Of a stretch of DNA of 64,000 nucleotides, positions 23,166 through 31,330 are shown piece by piece (position 1 is the first letter of the stretch; each line of letters starts with the position of its first letter). The notes below the pieces were generated by a model. The model was given only the letters and a program-made list of their open reading frames with translations, was not told the DNA's origin and did no database searches. Location: assembly GCA_041984585.1 (NCBI GenBank), contig JBHIXX010000013.1, positions 1-64,000 on the forward strand. Direction: 5' to 3'. The translations under genes were made by a program, and so were the position numbers. Origin of the DNA: Pseudolysinimonas_A sp041984585 (GTDB lineage Bacteria > Actinomycetota > Actinomycetes > Actinomycetales > Microbacteriaceae).

Positions 23166-25226
23166 CTAGACCGCCTCGGTGCCGGTCGCGCGGCTGCGGC
23201 GGTGGCTCTCCCACACCAGGTAGGCGCCGGCCGCGAGCAGGGCCAGGATCACCGCGACGAGGGTGCCGATGCCGACGCCGGTCATCGCGAGGCTGCCCGT
23301 GCTGGTCGGCGTGCCGCCGTTGCCGCAGTTGACCGTGCAGCCCGGGTCGCCGGGGCCGTCCGGGTCGCCCGGGTCGTCGACGATCGTGGTCACGTTCGGG
23401 CCGACGCTCGCCTGGGCGAGGTTGACCGTGGCGACGCTCGCTCCGCCGAGGCTGGGGAGCACGCTCACGCGCACTGCCGTCTGGGTGAAGATCGAGCCGA
23501 TCGCGGCGGTGGCGGCCATGCCGCCCCCGGTCTCCGCGGCGCGGGTCTCCTGCAGGTTGACCTTGATCGACACCAGGTCGCTCAGCGCGATTCCGATCGC
23601 GTTGGCGTCGGTACCGAGCAGGGCGGTCTCCGCGGGACGGACGAGTCCGTTCTGCAGCGCCTCGACCAGCTCGGTGATCGCGCCGTCGCCGTCGAACAGG
23701 GCGTCGGTGAGCACCGCGCCGAGGTCGTCGAGCACCAGGTTGAGGTTGACGTTCACCGGGATGCCGAGCACCTTGGCGTTCGCCGTCGCCTGAGCGGCGA
23801 CGCCGGAGAGCAGCTGGTCGACGGTCGCCCGGATGTCGAGCACGACGCTCGTGGTGAGCGGCTCCACCGCGGTGACCACGGTGTCGCAGACGACGGTCTC
23901 GACCGTGCGGGTCACGAACCCGACGATCTTCTTGACGTTGCCGTTCTCGTCGTAGACCAGGTCGCCGACCTTGTCGGTGATGTTGTCGACGAGGCTCCCG
24001 ACCTTGCCGAGGCCGAGGGCCTCGAGCACCGCGGTCAGGGGGGCGTCGCCGAGCACCGGCTCCAGGATGTCCTCCGACAGGGTCTTGCAGACCTCGTCGA
24101 CGAGCGGCGCCTGGGCGACGTTCAGCGACAGGTCGGCGTGGATGCTGACCGTCGCATCGTGCAGGGCGTCCTCGACGATGTCGACCACCTGGTCGGCGAT
24201 GGTCGCGACCGTGGTGGTGATGCCGGTGAGGATCTGGTCGATCACCACGTCGGTGAGCAGCTCGGTGCCGACCGGCAGGTCGTTCAGCGACCCGCCGAGC
24301 AGCGCCTCGAGGTCGACCGTGACGAGCCCGGTCTCGAGGTTGAACGCCACACCCGAGTCGCCGAACTGGTCGGTGAGGATGCGGTGCACGATCGAGGTCA
24401 GGTCGCCCGTGTCGATCGAGATGCGCACGTTGGCGTTCGCCCCGAGCAGGTTGAGCGTCGGGTCGAGGCTCTGCAGCAGCTGGTTCAACTCCACCACGAG
24501 CGGACCGTTCGAGGCGACCAGGCGGTCGAGCTCGTTCTGCACGACCACGAGGGCCGAGTCGACCTTCTTGGTGAGGTTCGCGATGGCGGGGCTGCTGAAC
24601 TGCAGCTTGGCGCCGGCCAGCGCGTAGTCGCCGGACGCGGCCTCCAGGTCGCCCTGCGCCTGCGCCGCGATGGCTTCGAGCTCGAGCTTCAGGTCGAGCA
24701 GGGTCGACGCGAACTCGTCGCCGAGCAGGGCGGAGAGGTCGAGCGTGGCGCTGGTCGGCGGCGCCGACGAGTCGGCGCCGACACCGATGGCACCGTCGTC
24801 GGAGACCGCGCCGCTCGCGCCGAGCGAGGTGCCGTCGCTGTTCGCCTGGGCGTACTGCGAGATCGGCCCGAGCTGCAGCACGCCGCCCAGGTCGATCTGC
24901 GGCGCCGGCTCGGCCGCCACGGTCACCGTGTTGAGCACGGTGGCGTTGAGCGGGTCCTTCGAGGTCTGCGTCGGCTGGGTCCCGTCGTTGCGGGCCTCGG
25001 CGGACTGGATCTCCGCGATGTCGTCGAGGTCGATGCCGAGCAGCACGCCGGAGAGGAACTGCCCCTCGGCGTAGGACTCGGCCGACTCCTCGGCGGATGC
25101 GACGGCGGGGGAGGCGAGTGCGAACCCGGCCCCCAGCGCCAGGGTGGTGAGGACGGCGCCGACGCGGCGTCCCCGCTGAGTGATGCGACGGGCGCCGCCG
25201 GTGCGGTCCGTCTCGAGAGTGTTCAC
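23166..25226 (-). CDS. Choice-of-anchor G-type surface protein with LAMTG sorting signal
   Basis: A 686-residue exported protein. An N-terminal signal peptide ends near AVASA. A long helical/beta-repeat body is rich in Leu, Val, Asp and Asn (EALLGGSLNDLPVGTELL and similar). The C terminus has a Gly/Pro/Asp stretch with two Cys (GCTVNCGNGG), LAMTG at about residues 646-650, a hydrophobic helix and the basic end ESHRRSR. LAxTG is the class E sortase signal of actinobacteria, so covalent wall attachment is likely. GTG 25226 has RBS AGGAAGG. It resembles choice-of-anchor G proteins; function unknown. Confidence 0.8.
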   Translation of the reverse strand: MNTLETDRTGGARRITQRGRRVGAVLTTLALGAGFALASPAVASAEESAESYAEGQFLSGVLLGIDLDDIAEIQSAEARNDGTQPTQTSKDPLNATVLNTVTVAAEPAPQIDLGGVLQLGPISQYAQANSDGTSLGASGAVSDDGAIGVGADSSAPPTSATLDLSALLGDEFASTLLDLKLELEAIAAQAQGDLEAASGDYALAGAKLQFSSPAIANLTKKVDSALVVVQNELDRLVASNGPLVVELNQLLQSLDPTLNLLGANANVRISIDTGDLTSIVHRILTDQFGDSGVAFNLETGLVTVDLEALLGGSLNDLPVGTELLTDVVIDQILTGITTTVATIADQVVDIVEDALHDATVSIHADLSLNVAQAPLVDEVCKTLSEDILEPVLGDAPLTAVLEALGLGKVGSLVDNITDKVGDLVYDENGNVKKIVGFVTRTVETVVCDTVVTAVEPLTTSVVLDIRATVDQLLSGVAAQATANAKVLGIPVNVNLNLVLDDLGAVLTDALFDGDGAITELVEALQNGLVRPAETALLGTDANAIGIALSDLVSIKVNLQETRAAETGGGMAATAAIGSIFTQTAVRVSVLPSLGGASVATVNLAQASVGPNVTTIVDDPGDPDGPGDPGCTVNCGNGGTPTSTGSLAMTGVGIGTLVAVILALLAAGAYLVWESHRRSRATGTEAV

Positions 25227-25616
25227 GACACTTCGCCTTCCTGATCCCAACGGATGCAGGAGGCTGCGAATTCGTCCCCAACGACCTCTCGGTCAGCCCG
25301 CCGGGGGGCGGGCGGGGCGGCGGATGCTTCTTGTCTTCTGCCTGATCGCAGCGTTCCTACGCCCGTATTCGGTTGTGTCCCCCCGGTGGTGCCGGGAGGG
25401 ACGGACTGGTGAGATCCGTCACAGGGAGAGACCGGGCCCCCGACGGGGTATGACGCCGGTCGCGGAAGTTTTTTCCGGGCCACCGCCCCCCCCCGTTCGG
25501 GGCACACGGTGGATGACGTACACTGGTGCGCGGTGGTCGGATCGGCCATGCTTCGTCGTGCCCGCGAGCGGGTCGCGCCCCGCGAGGGGCGGCGGCGGAT
25601 GGCGTGATCGGCCCCT
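25227..25616. other. 390-bp intergenic region between the LAMTG protein gene and tRNA-Trp
   Basis: No gene seen. It holds a hairpin at 25377-25402 (10-bp stem with one bulged A), a possible -10 TACACT for tRNA-Trp at 25519-25524 with no clear -35, and homopolymer runs (TTTTTT and nine C) at 25469-25494. Promoters for the leftward gene should lie here, but I could not identify one with confidence. Confidence 0.4.
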
Positions 25617-25689
25617 AGGGCGGTGGCTCAATTGGTAGAGCAGCGGTCTCCAAAACCGCAGGTTGCAGGTTCGAGTCCTGTCCGCCCTG
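25617..25689 (+). tRNA. tRNA-Trp (CCA)
   Basis: 73-nt cloverleaf with acceptor AGGGCGG/CCGCCCT and discriminator G. The anticodon stem is GCGGT/ACCGC, with CCA at 25650-25652. CCA end is not encoded. It sits directly before secE, as in many actinobacteria. Confidence 0.96.
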
Positions 25690-25692
25690 CGA

Positions 25693-25711
25693 ATCCCCGG
25701 TCTCCGGGGAT
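25693..25711 (+). terminator. Short hairpin between tRNA-Trp and secE
   Basis: ATCCCCGG-TCT-CCGGGGAT, 8-bp stem. It could be a weak terminator or a tRNA 3'-processing signal, as secE has no obvious separate promoter. Confidence 0.5.
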
Positions 25712-25729
25712 CGGGAAAGGTTGGAAACA

Positions 25730-26011
25730 GTGGCACGCAAGGTGATGGACGAGCCCAGCGAGGATCTCGTCGCCAACGCCAAGCGCGACCGTGCCGAGCG
25801 GCGCAATCCGTTCGCGCGCATCGCCCTGTTCATCCGCCAGGTCTTCACCGAGCTCTCGAAGGTCGTCACGCCGACGCGTCGAGAGCTCATCACCTACACG
25901 CTCGTCGTCCTCGTGTTCGTCGTGATCATGATGGGCATCGTCTACGGCATGGACTTCCTGTTCGGCTGGGGCGTCTCGTTCGTGTTCGGTGACGGATCGT
26001 TCGTCGGCTGA
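25730..26011 (+). CDS. secE: Preprotein translocase subunit SecE
   Basis: A 93-residue essential subunit of the SecYEG channel. A charged N terminus leads to the conserved amphipathic stretch RQVFTELSKVVTPTRRELITYT and one transmembrane helix (LVVLVFVVIMMGIVYGMDFLF). GTG 25730 is preferred because GGAAAGG lies 9 nt upstream; TTG 25721 would abut the RBS. nusG follows after 34 nt. Confidence 0.95.
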   Translation: MARKVMDEPSEDLVANAKRDRAERRNPFARIALFIRQVFTELSKVVTPTRRELITYTLVVLVFVVIMMGIVYGMDFLFGWGVSFVFGDGSFVG

Positions 26012-26045
26012 GCCGACCGCAAACTCGCGAATTGAGGAAACAGCT

Positions 26046-26996
26046 GTGACCGCACACGAGCGCCGCGACATCGACCTCGCGACCGCCGCCGAGCAGTCGT
26101 CCGAGGAGGACGAGGCCCAGGAGGGCAACGTGCTCGCCGAGCAGATCCACTCGGCGGACGCCGCCGAGCACACCGCGGTCCACGTCGTCGAGGACGACGC
26201 GGACGGCGACGGCGACATCGACAGCCTGCTCGAGGCCCTCGACTCGGCCGCCGACCCGGAGGCCGACGCCGTCGTCGACGACGCCCTCGACATCGACTCC
26301 GCGCAGGAGGCCGACGCCTCGGTCGCGGCGACCGACGACGAGCAGGCTGTCGAGGAAGAAGACGCCGCGGCCGACCCCTATGAGGCGTTCCGCACCGAGC
26401 TGCGCATGAAGCCGGGCAAGTGGTACGTCATCCACTCCTACGCCGGCTTCGAGAAGCGGGTGAAGCAGAACATCGAGTCCCGCCGCACGTCGATGGCGAT
26501 GGAGGACTACGTCTTCGAGGTGCAGGTGCCGATGGAGGACGTCGTCGAGATCAAGAACGGGCAGCGCAAGCTGGTCAACCGCGTGCGCATCCCCGGCTAC
26601 GTGCTGGTGCGCATGGACCTCAACGAGGACTCGTGGTCGGTCGTGCGCCACACCCCGGGCGTCACCGGGTTCGTCGGCAACTCGCACAACCCCACCCCGC
26701 TGCGCTTCGAAGAGGCGTTCTCGATGCTGAAGAGCCTCGTGCAGGTGGTCGAGGCGCCGACCAAGTCGGGTGGCTCGGGCAAGAGCACCTCCGGCGCGGC
26801 CGCCGCGCGCGTCATCCCCGCCGAGGTCGACTTCGAGGTCGGCGAGACGATCACCATCAAGGAGGGCTCGTTCGCGGGCCTCCCGGGCACGATCAACGAG
26901 ATCAAGCCGGAGAGCGGCAAGCTCACCGTGCTGGTCTCGCTGTTCGAGCGCGAGACGCCGGTCGAGCTGTCGTTCGACCAGGTGACGAAGCTCTGA
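26046..26996 (+). CDS. nusG: Transcription termination/antitermination factor NusG with a long acidic N-terminal extension
   Basis: A 316-residue RNA polymerase-binding elongation factor. Residues 1-120 are a strongly acidic Asp/Glu/Ala-rich extension. The NGN domain starts at MKPGKWYVIHSYAGFEKRV and includes FVEVQVP-like VFEVQVPMEDVVEIKNGQ and RIPGYVLVRMD. After a Gly/Ser linker the KOW domain reads VGETITIKEGSFAGLPGTINEI. GTG 26046 has the RBS GAGGAAACAGCT. Actinobacterial NusG proteins commonly carry N-terminal extensions; this one is long. Confidence 0.96.
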   Translation: MTAHERRDIDLATAAEQSSEEDEAQEGNVLAEQIHSADAAEHTAVHVVEDDADGDGDIDSLLEALDSAADPEADAVVDDALDIDSAQEADASVAATDDEQAVEEEDAAADPYEAFRTELRMKPGKWYVIHSYAGFEKRVKQNIESRRTSMAMEDYVFEVQVPMEDVVEIKNGQRKLVNRVRIPGYVLVRMDLNEDSWSVVRHTPGVTGFVGNSHNPTPLRFEEAFSMLKSLVQVVEAPTKSGGSGKSTSGAAAARVIPAEVDFEVGETITIKEGSFAGLPGTINEIKPESGKLTVLVSLFERETPVELSFDQVTKL

Positions 26997-27019
26997 TCGA
27001 GCCGCGCGCGGCCCTGCGG

Positions 27020-27964
27020 GTGCCGCTCGACGTGGTGCGCGGCGCCCTCATCGGCGCCGCCGAGGTGGTCCCCGGCGTCAGCGGCGGCACCGTCGCGCTC
27101 ATCGTCGGGGTCTACGACGACGTCATCGGCTCGGCCGGCCACTTTCTGCGCGGAATCGCCGCGGCGATCGTCGACGGCGTGCGCGGGCGCGGCGCCGCCC
27201 GGACACGGGCGCACTTCGCCGAGGTGCGCTGGGGGGTCGTCATCCCGGTCGCCGTCGGCATGGTCGCGGCCGTCGTGGCCGGTGCCGCCGTGATCGCCCC
27301 GTTGGTCGAGGACCACCCGGTCGAGACCCGGGCCGTGTTCACCGGCCTGATCGTCGCCTCGCTCGCCGTCCCCATCCGGATCGTCGGCCGCTGGGGCCTG
27401 CGCGAGGTGCTGCTCGCCCTCGCCGCGGCGGTGGTCGCCGTCGTGCTGGTCGGGCTGCCGGCCGCGGGCGACGCCGAGCCGGTGCTCCCGGTCGTCGCGC
27501 TCGCCGCCGCGGTGGCGGTGTGCGCGCTCGTGCTGCCGGGCGTCTCGGGGTCGTTCCTGCTGCTCACCATCGGCCTCTACGCGCCGACCCTCGACGCGGT
27601 CAACGACCGCGACCTCGTCTACCTCGGCGTCTTCCTGCTCGGCGCGATCGCCGGGCTGGCGGCGTTCGTCCCCACTCTGCAGTGGCTGCTCGAGCACCGT
27701 CGCCGCATCACGCTCGCGATCATGACGGGCCTGCTCGCCGGATCGCTGCGCGCCCTGTGGCCGTGGCAGTCGGAGGACGGCGCGGTCGAGGCGCCCGGAT
27801 CCGACCTCGGCCTCGCCGTGCTGCTCGCCCTCGCGGGCGCCGTCGTCGTGGTCGTGCTGCTCGTCGTCGAGCGTGCGGCGCGCGGTCGGGCCGCCGAGGG
27901 TCCGCTCGCCGCGGGCGACGACGCGCTCGGGGATGACGACACCGCCCCGGATCGGGTATCCTGA
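27020..27964 (+). CDS. DUF368 (PopT-type) membrane protein, probable undecaprenyl-phosphate translocase
   Basis: A roughly 314-residue polytopic membrane protein with about eight helices and the duplicated DUF368 signature: EVVPGVSGGTVALIVGVYDDV near the N terminus and LPGVSGSFLLLTIGLYAPTL mid-protein. DUF368 proteins have been shown in other bacteria to recycle undecaprenyl phosphate across the membrane; transfer of that role here is inference. The start is uncertain. GTG 27020 is the first in-frame start after the nusG stop; GTG 27032 or 27035 are alternatives. No good RBS is visible. Its last codons contain the rplK promoter. Confidence 0.85.
   Translation: MPLDVVRGALIGAAEVVPGVSGGTVALIVGVYDDVIGSAGHFLRGIAAAIVDGVRGRGAARTRAHFAEVRWGVVIPVAVGMVAAVVAGAAVIAPLVEDHPVETRAVFTGLIVASLAVPIRIVGRWGLREVLLALAAAVVAVVLVGLPAAGDAEPVLPVVALAAAVAVCALVLPGVSGSFLLLTIGLYAPTLDAVNDRDLVYLGVFLLGAIAGLAAFVPTLQWLLEHRRRITLAIMTGLLAGSLRALWPWQSEDGAVEAPGSDLGLAVLLALAGAVVVVVLLVVERAARGRAAEGPLAAGDDALGDDDTAPDRVS
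27934..27962 (+). promoter_or_regulatory. Promoter of rplK-rplA, inside the end of the DUF368 gene
   Basis: -35-like TGACGA (27934-27939), 17-bp spacer, -10 TATCCT (27957-27962). The -10 is flanked by the inverted arms CGGATC (27948-27953) and GATCCG (27963-27968). Confidence 0.55.
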
Positions 27965-28002
27965 TCCGTCGGTTGCCTCGCGACCGACACATCCACCCAC
28001 CA

Positions 28003-28047
28003 CTGCCGGGAGAAGCCCGGTTCGTGGCAGCGCGTCCGTGAGGACGC
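28003..28047 (+). promoter_or_regulatory. Structured 5' leader of rplK
   Basis: Two hairpins lie before the RBS. The first pairs CTGCC (28003-28007) with GGCAG (28026-28030) around GGG/CCC. The second is GCGTCC-GTGA-GGACGC (28032-28047), a 6-bp stem with a GNRA tetraloop. L1 autoregulates the L11 operon in other bacteria by binding mRNA; whether this leader is its site is inference. Confidence 0.5.
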
Positions 28048-28065
28048 ACGACCAGGAAGAGAAAC

Positions 28066-28497
28066 ATGGCACCCAAGAAGAAGGTGACGGGGCTGATCAA
28101 GCTCCAGATCCAGGCCGGCGCCGCCAACCCCGCCCCGCCCATCGGGCCGGCGCTGGGTCAGCACGGCGTCAACATCATGGAGTTCTGCAAGGCCTACAAC
28201 GAGGCCACGGAGTCGCAGCGCGGCAACGTCATCCCGGTGGAGATCACCGTCTACGAGGACCGGTCGTTCACCTTCATCCTCAAGACGCCCCCGGCCGCGG
28301 AGCTCATCAAGAAGGCCGCCGGCGTGCAGAAGGGGTCGTCGACCCCGCACACCGTCAAGGTCGCGAAGCTCACCAAGGACCAGGTGCGCGCGATCGCCGA
28401 GCAGAAGCAGGCCGACCTCAACGCGAACGACGTCGACGCGGCCATGAAGATCATCGCGGGCACCGCCCGGTCGATGGGGATCACGGTGGAGGCGTAA
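28066..28497 (+). CDS. rplK: 50S ribosomal protein L11
   Basis: 143 residues, the usual length. The N-terminal domain KKVTGLIKLQIQAGAANPAPPIGPALGQHGVN and the C-terminal rRNA-binding domain ending ARSMGITVEA are clear. L11 forms the GTPase-associated region of the large subunit with 23S rRNA and L10/L12. RBS AGGAAGAG precedes ATG 28066. rplA follows after 2 nt. Confidence 0.98.
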   Translation: MAPKKKVTGLIKLQIQAGAANPAPPIGPALGQHGVNIMEFCKAYNEATESQRGNVIPVEITVYEDRSFTFILKTPPAAELIKKAAGVQKGSSTPHTVKVAKLTKDQVRAIAEQKQADLNANDVDAAMKIIAGTARSMGITVEA

Positions 28498-28499
28498 TC

Positions 28500-29189
28500 A
28501 TGGCTCAGAAGTCGAAGGCCTACCGCGCCGCGCTCGAGAAGATCGAGGCCGGCAAGTTCTACGCCCCCGCCGAGGCCGTCGCGGTCGCCCGCGAGACCGG
28601 CTCGACCAAGATGGACTCCACCGTCGAGGTGGCGCTCAAGCTCGGCGTCGACCCGCGCAAGGCGGACCAGATGGTGCGCGGCACCGTCATCCTCCCGCAC
28701 GGCACCGGCAAGACCGCCCGCGTCATCGTGTTCGCGACCGGCCCCGCCGCCGAGGCGGCCCAGGCCGCCGGCGCCGACGAGGTCGGCGGCGCGGAGCTGA
28801 TCGAGAAGGTCGCCGCCGGGTACACCGACTTCGACGCGGCCGTCTCGACCCCGGAGCTCATGGGTCAGGTCGGGCGTCTCGGCAAGGTGCTCGGCCCGCG
28901 CGGCCTCATGCCCAACCCGAAGACCGGCACCGTCACCCCGAACCCGGCCAAGGCGGTCGAGGACATCAAGGGCGGCAAGATCGAGTTCCGCGTCGACAAG
29001 CACGCCAACGTGCACTTCGTCATCGGCAAGGCCGGCTTCAGCGCCGACCAGCTGTCGGCGAACCTGAGCGCCGCGCTCGACGAGATCAACCGCGCCAAGC
29101 CCAGCTCGGCGAAGGGCCGCTACATCCAGAAGGCGAGCGTCTCGACGACGTTCGGCCCGGGTGTGCCGCTCGACGTCAGCGTTCTCTGA
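28500..29189 (+). CDS. rplA: 50S ribosomal protein L1
   Basis: 229 residues, family length. Signatures include KFYAPAEAVAVARETGSTKMDSTVEVALKLG cut across the N-terminal domain, LGKVLGPRGLMPNPKTGTVT, and GKIEFRVDKHANVHFVIGK. L1 forms the L1 stalk near the E site and represses its own operon in many bacteria. ATG 28500 lies 2 nt after the rplK stop, so the pair is translationally linked. A very strong terminator follows. Confidence 0.98.
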   Translation: MAQKSKAYRAALEKIEAGKFYAPAEAVAVARETGSTKMDSTVEVALKLGVDPRKADQMVRGTVILPHGTGKTARVIVFATGPAAEAAQAAGADEVGGAELIEKVAAGYTDFDAAVSTPELMGQVGRLGKVLGPRGLMPNPKTGTVTPNPAKAVEDIKGGKIEFRVDKHANVHFVIGKAGFSADQLSANLSAALDEINRAKPSSAKGRYIQKASVSTTFGPGVPLDVSVL

Positions 29190-29249
29190 CCTCGCTCTGC
29201 GAGCGACGAGTCCTCTGACCCCGCCCTGCGAGCGACGAGTCCTCTGACC
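29184..29249 (+). repeat. Two-copy 29-bp tandem repeat over the rplA stop codon
   Basis: Units at 29184-29212 and 29213-29241 differ at two positions (T to C, ninth and thirteenth base), with a third partial copy of 8 nt. Each unit contains a small hairpin (TCGCTC or CCGCCC, TGC, GAGCGA). The first copy includes the TGA stop of rplA. Confidence 0.8.
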
Positions 29250-29265
29250 GGACGCGTTCCGCATC

Positions 29266-29304
29266 ACGACGAAGGGCCCGCCGATCCGGCGGGCCCTTCG
29301 TCGT
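29266..29304 (+). terminator. Strong terminator of rplK-rplA
   Basis: Perfect 18-bp stem (arms ACGACGAAGGGCCCGCCG and its complement) with a 3-nt ATC loop, 76 nt after the rplA stop. It is one of the strongest hairpins in the window. Confidence 0.9.
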
Positions 29305-29348
29305 TCCCGGATGTCGCCGCCGTCGCGCGATGGGGGAGGATGGGGCGC

Positions 29349-29717
29349 GTGGGAGAACTGTCCGACTACCTGGCGGGGCTCGCCGAGTCCGACCGCGCGG
29401 TGCTCGACGCCATCCGGCAGCGCGCCGTCGAGCTGGTGCCCGACGCGACCGAGGGCGTCAGCTACGGGATGGGCGCGCTGCGCTACCGCGGCCGGCCGCT
29501 GCTGAGCCTGCGCGTCGCCGCCCGCCACCTGGCGCTCTACCCGTTCAGCCCCGAGGTCGTGGCCGCGGTGGCCGCCGAGGTGGGGCCCACCGCCACGTCG
29601 AAGGGCACCATCCGGTTCTCGGCCGCGGAGCCGCTCGCGCCCGAGGTGATCGACCGGGTCATCACCCTGCGCCGGGCCGAGATCGACGCGGCCGAGGACG
29701 GGCGGGACGGATCGTGA
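29349..29717 (+). CDS. DUF1801 family protein
   Basis: A 122-residue protein of the DUF1801/YdhG-like fold, with LDAIRQRAVELVPDATEGVSYGMGALRYRGRPLLSL and HLALYPFSPEVVAAV. Members are small soluble proteins of unknown role, sometimes called iron chaperone-like. GTG 29349 is preferred (GGGGGAGG upstream at workable spacing) over ATG 29340, which abuts the RBS. It overlaps the GNAT gene as GTGA. Confidence 0.75.
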   Translation: MGELSDYLAGLAESDRAVLDAIRQRAVELVPDATEGVSYGMGALRYRGRPLLSLRVAARHLALYPFSPEVVAAVAAEVGPTATSKGTIRFSAAEPLAPEVIDRVITLRRAEIDAAEDGRDGS

Positions 29718-30253
29718 CCGGCGAGCCGCGGGTGCGTTCGGCCGCGCCCGTCGACGTCGACGCCCTCGCCGAGCTGGCGGCGCTCACGTTCCCGCTCGCC
29801 TGCCCGCCGCACACCACCGACGAGGCGAAGGCGGCGCACATCGCCGAGCATCTCGGACCCGAGTCGTTCCGCGGCTACCTCGCCGACCCCGACCGCCTGC
29901 TGTTCGTCGCGGAGGACGGCGACGGGCGCGTCGTCGGCTACACGATGCTCGTCGTCGGCGAGCCCGCGGATGCCGACGTCGCCGCCGCGATCACGACCCG
30001 GCCGACGATCGAGCTGAGCAAGGTCTACACCCACCCCGACGTGCACGGCGGGGGAGTCGCCGCCGCGCTGATGGCGGCGAGCATCGACGCGGCGCGCGAG
30101 CTCGGGGTGTCCGCGATGTGGCTCGGCGTCAACCAGGAGAACGCGCGTGCCAATCGCTTCTACGAGAAGCACGGCTTCGCGCTCGTCGGCACGAAGCGGT
30201 TCCTCGTCGGCGACCGGTTCGAAGACGACTTCGTGCGCGAGCGGGTGCTCTGA
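29714..30253 (+). CDS. GNAT-family N-acetyltransferase
   Basis: A 179-residue acetyl-CoA-dependent acyltransferase. The acetyl-CoA loop is HPDVHGGGVAAALMAASIDAA, preceded by ELSKVYT and followed by MWLGVNQENARANRFYEKHGFALVG, the classical GNAT C-terminal half. Substrate unknown. GTG 29714 overlaps the preceding DUF1801 gene by 4 nt, suggesting a two-gene unit. Confidence 0.87.
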   Translation: MTGEPRVRSAAPVDVDALAELAALTFPLACPPHTTDEAKAAHIAEHLGPESFRGYLADPDRLLFVAEDGDGRVVGYTMLVVGEPADADVAAAITTRPTIELSKVYTHPDVHGGGVAAALMAASIDAARELGVSAMWLGVNQENARANRFYEKHGFALVGTKRFLVGDRFEDDFVRERVL

Positions 30254-30331
30254 GCCGACCGTCCCGCGCGGGTCGGCGCGCGGCCATGGCGCCCGGCGAC
30301 CGCCGTCCGCGCGGACCGGGGGAAGCGCGGC

Positions 30332-31297
30332 TCAGCCGGCGGCGATGCTCAGCACGAGCTTGCCGCGCGTGTGCCCCTCTTCGAGCACGCGGTGCGCCTC
30401 CGCGGCCTCCTCGAGGTCGAACACGCGGTCGACGTAGACCTTCACGTCGCCCGACTCGAGCAGGCGGGAGATGATCGCGAGGGTGGCGCCGTCGGGTGAT
30501 ACGCGGTAGCCGGTGGCCCGCACGCCCGCGGTCGCCGCCTCCTCCGCCATGGTGGGCCAGCTGCCGGTGGGGCCGTTGACGATGATCCCGCCGGGGCGCA
30601 GCACCCGCAGCGAGCGGCTGCCGGTGTCGTCCTTCACGTTGCCGATCAGGTCGATGACCGCGTCGACCGGGTCGAGCACCTCGTCGAAGCGCTCCGCGGT
30701 GTAGTCGACCACCTCGGCGGCGCCCATCTCGCGCAGCCACGACGCGTTGCGGGCGGAGCCGGTGGCGATGACGTGCGCGCCGAAGTAGGCGGCGAACTGC
30801 ACGGCGAAATGGCCGACGCCCCCGGCACCGGCGTGGATCAGCATCCGCTGGCCCTCGTGCGCCTTGGCGGTCTCGACGACCATGCCCCAGGCGGTGAGCG
30901 CGGCGAGCGGCACGGCCGACGCCTCCACGTGGGAGAGCGTGGCGGGCTTCTTCACGACGCTCAGCGCGGGCACGGTGAGGTACTCGGCGTAGGCGCCGCT
31001 CATCCGCGGCACCATGCCCATGCCGTAGACCTCGGTGCCGGGCTGCAGCGGGTGGGACTCGTAGGGCGCCTCGACGACGACGCCGCTGAAGTCGTTGCCC
31101 AGGATCGCGGGCAGTGTGGTGATGCCGGGGAACGCGCCCTTGCCTGCCCGGGTCTTCGCGTCGATCGGGTTGACCCCCGCGGCGACGACCTGGATCACGA
31201 ACTCGGCGTTGACCCGCACCGGCCGCTCGACGTCGGCGCGCGCGAGCACCTCCGGTCCCCCGGGCTGCGCCATCGTCATGGCCCGCATCGTGGTCAT
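30332..31297 (-). CDS. Zinc-free MDR-family NADPH:quinone-type oxidoreductase
   Basis: A 321-residue medium-chain dehydrogenase/reductase. It opens with a GroES-like domain (AAGVNPIDAKTRAGKG, LGNDFSGVV) followed by the NADPH Rossmann motif HAGAGGVGHFAVQFAAYFGAHVI cut across beta-alpha-beta. The structural and catalytic zinc cysteines are absent, as in quinone oxidoreductases. ATG 31297 has RBS AGGGGA 9 nt upstream. A 20-bp near-perfect palindrome overlaps its promoter, so it is probably repressed, perhaps by a redox- or aldehyde-sensing factor encoded elsewhere. Confidence 0.88.
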   Translation of the reverse strand: MTTMRAMTMAQPGGPEVLARADVERPVRVNAEFVIQVVAAGVNPIDAKTRAGKGAFPGITTLPAILGNDFSGVVVEAPYESHPLQPGTEVYGMGMVPRMSGAYAEYLTVPALSVVKKPATLSHVEASAVPLAALTAWGMVVETAKAHEGQRMLIHAGAGGVGHFAVQFAAYFGAHVIATGSARNASWLREMGAAEVVDYTAERFDEVLDPVDAVIDLIGNVKDDTGSRSLRVLRPGGIIVNGPTGSWPTMAEEAATAGVRATGYRVSPDGATLAIISRLLESGDVKVYVDRVFDLEEAAEAHRVLEEGHTRGKLVLSIAAG

Positions 31298-31310
31298 CGT
31301 GTGTTTCCCC

Positions 31311-31330
31311 TACTGCTTCCGGAACCAGTA
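31311..31330. promoter_or_regulatory. Palindromic operator before the MDR oxidoreductase gene
   Basis: TACTGCTTCCGGAACCAGTA, 10-bp arms with a single mismatched pair, flanked by CCCC and GGGG. It lies 14-33 nt upstream of ATG 31297, over the likely transcription start. No regulator gene is adjacent. Confidence 0.65.
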
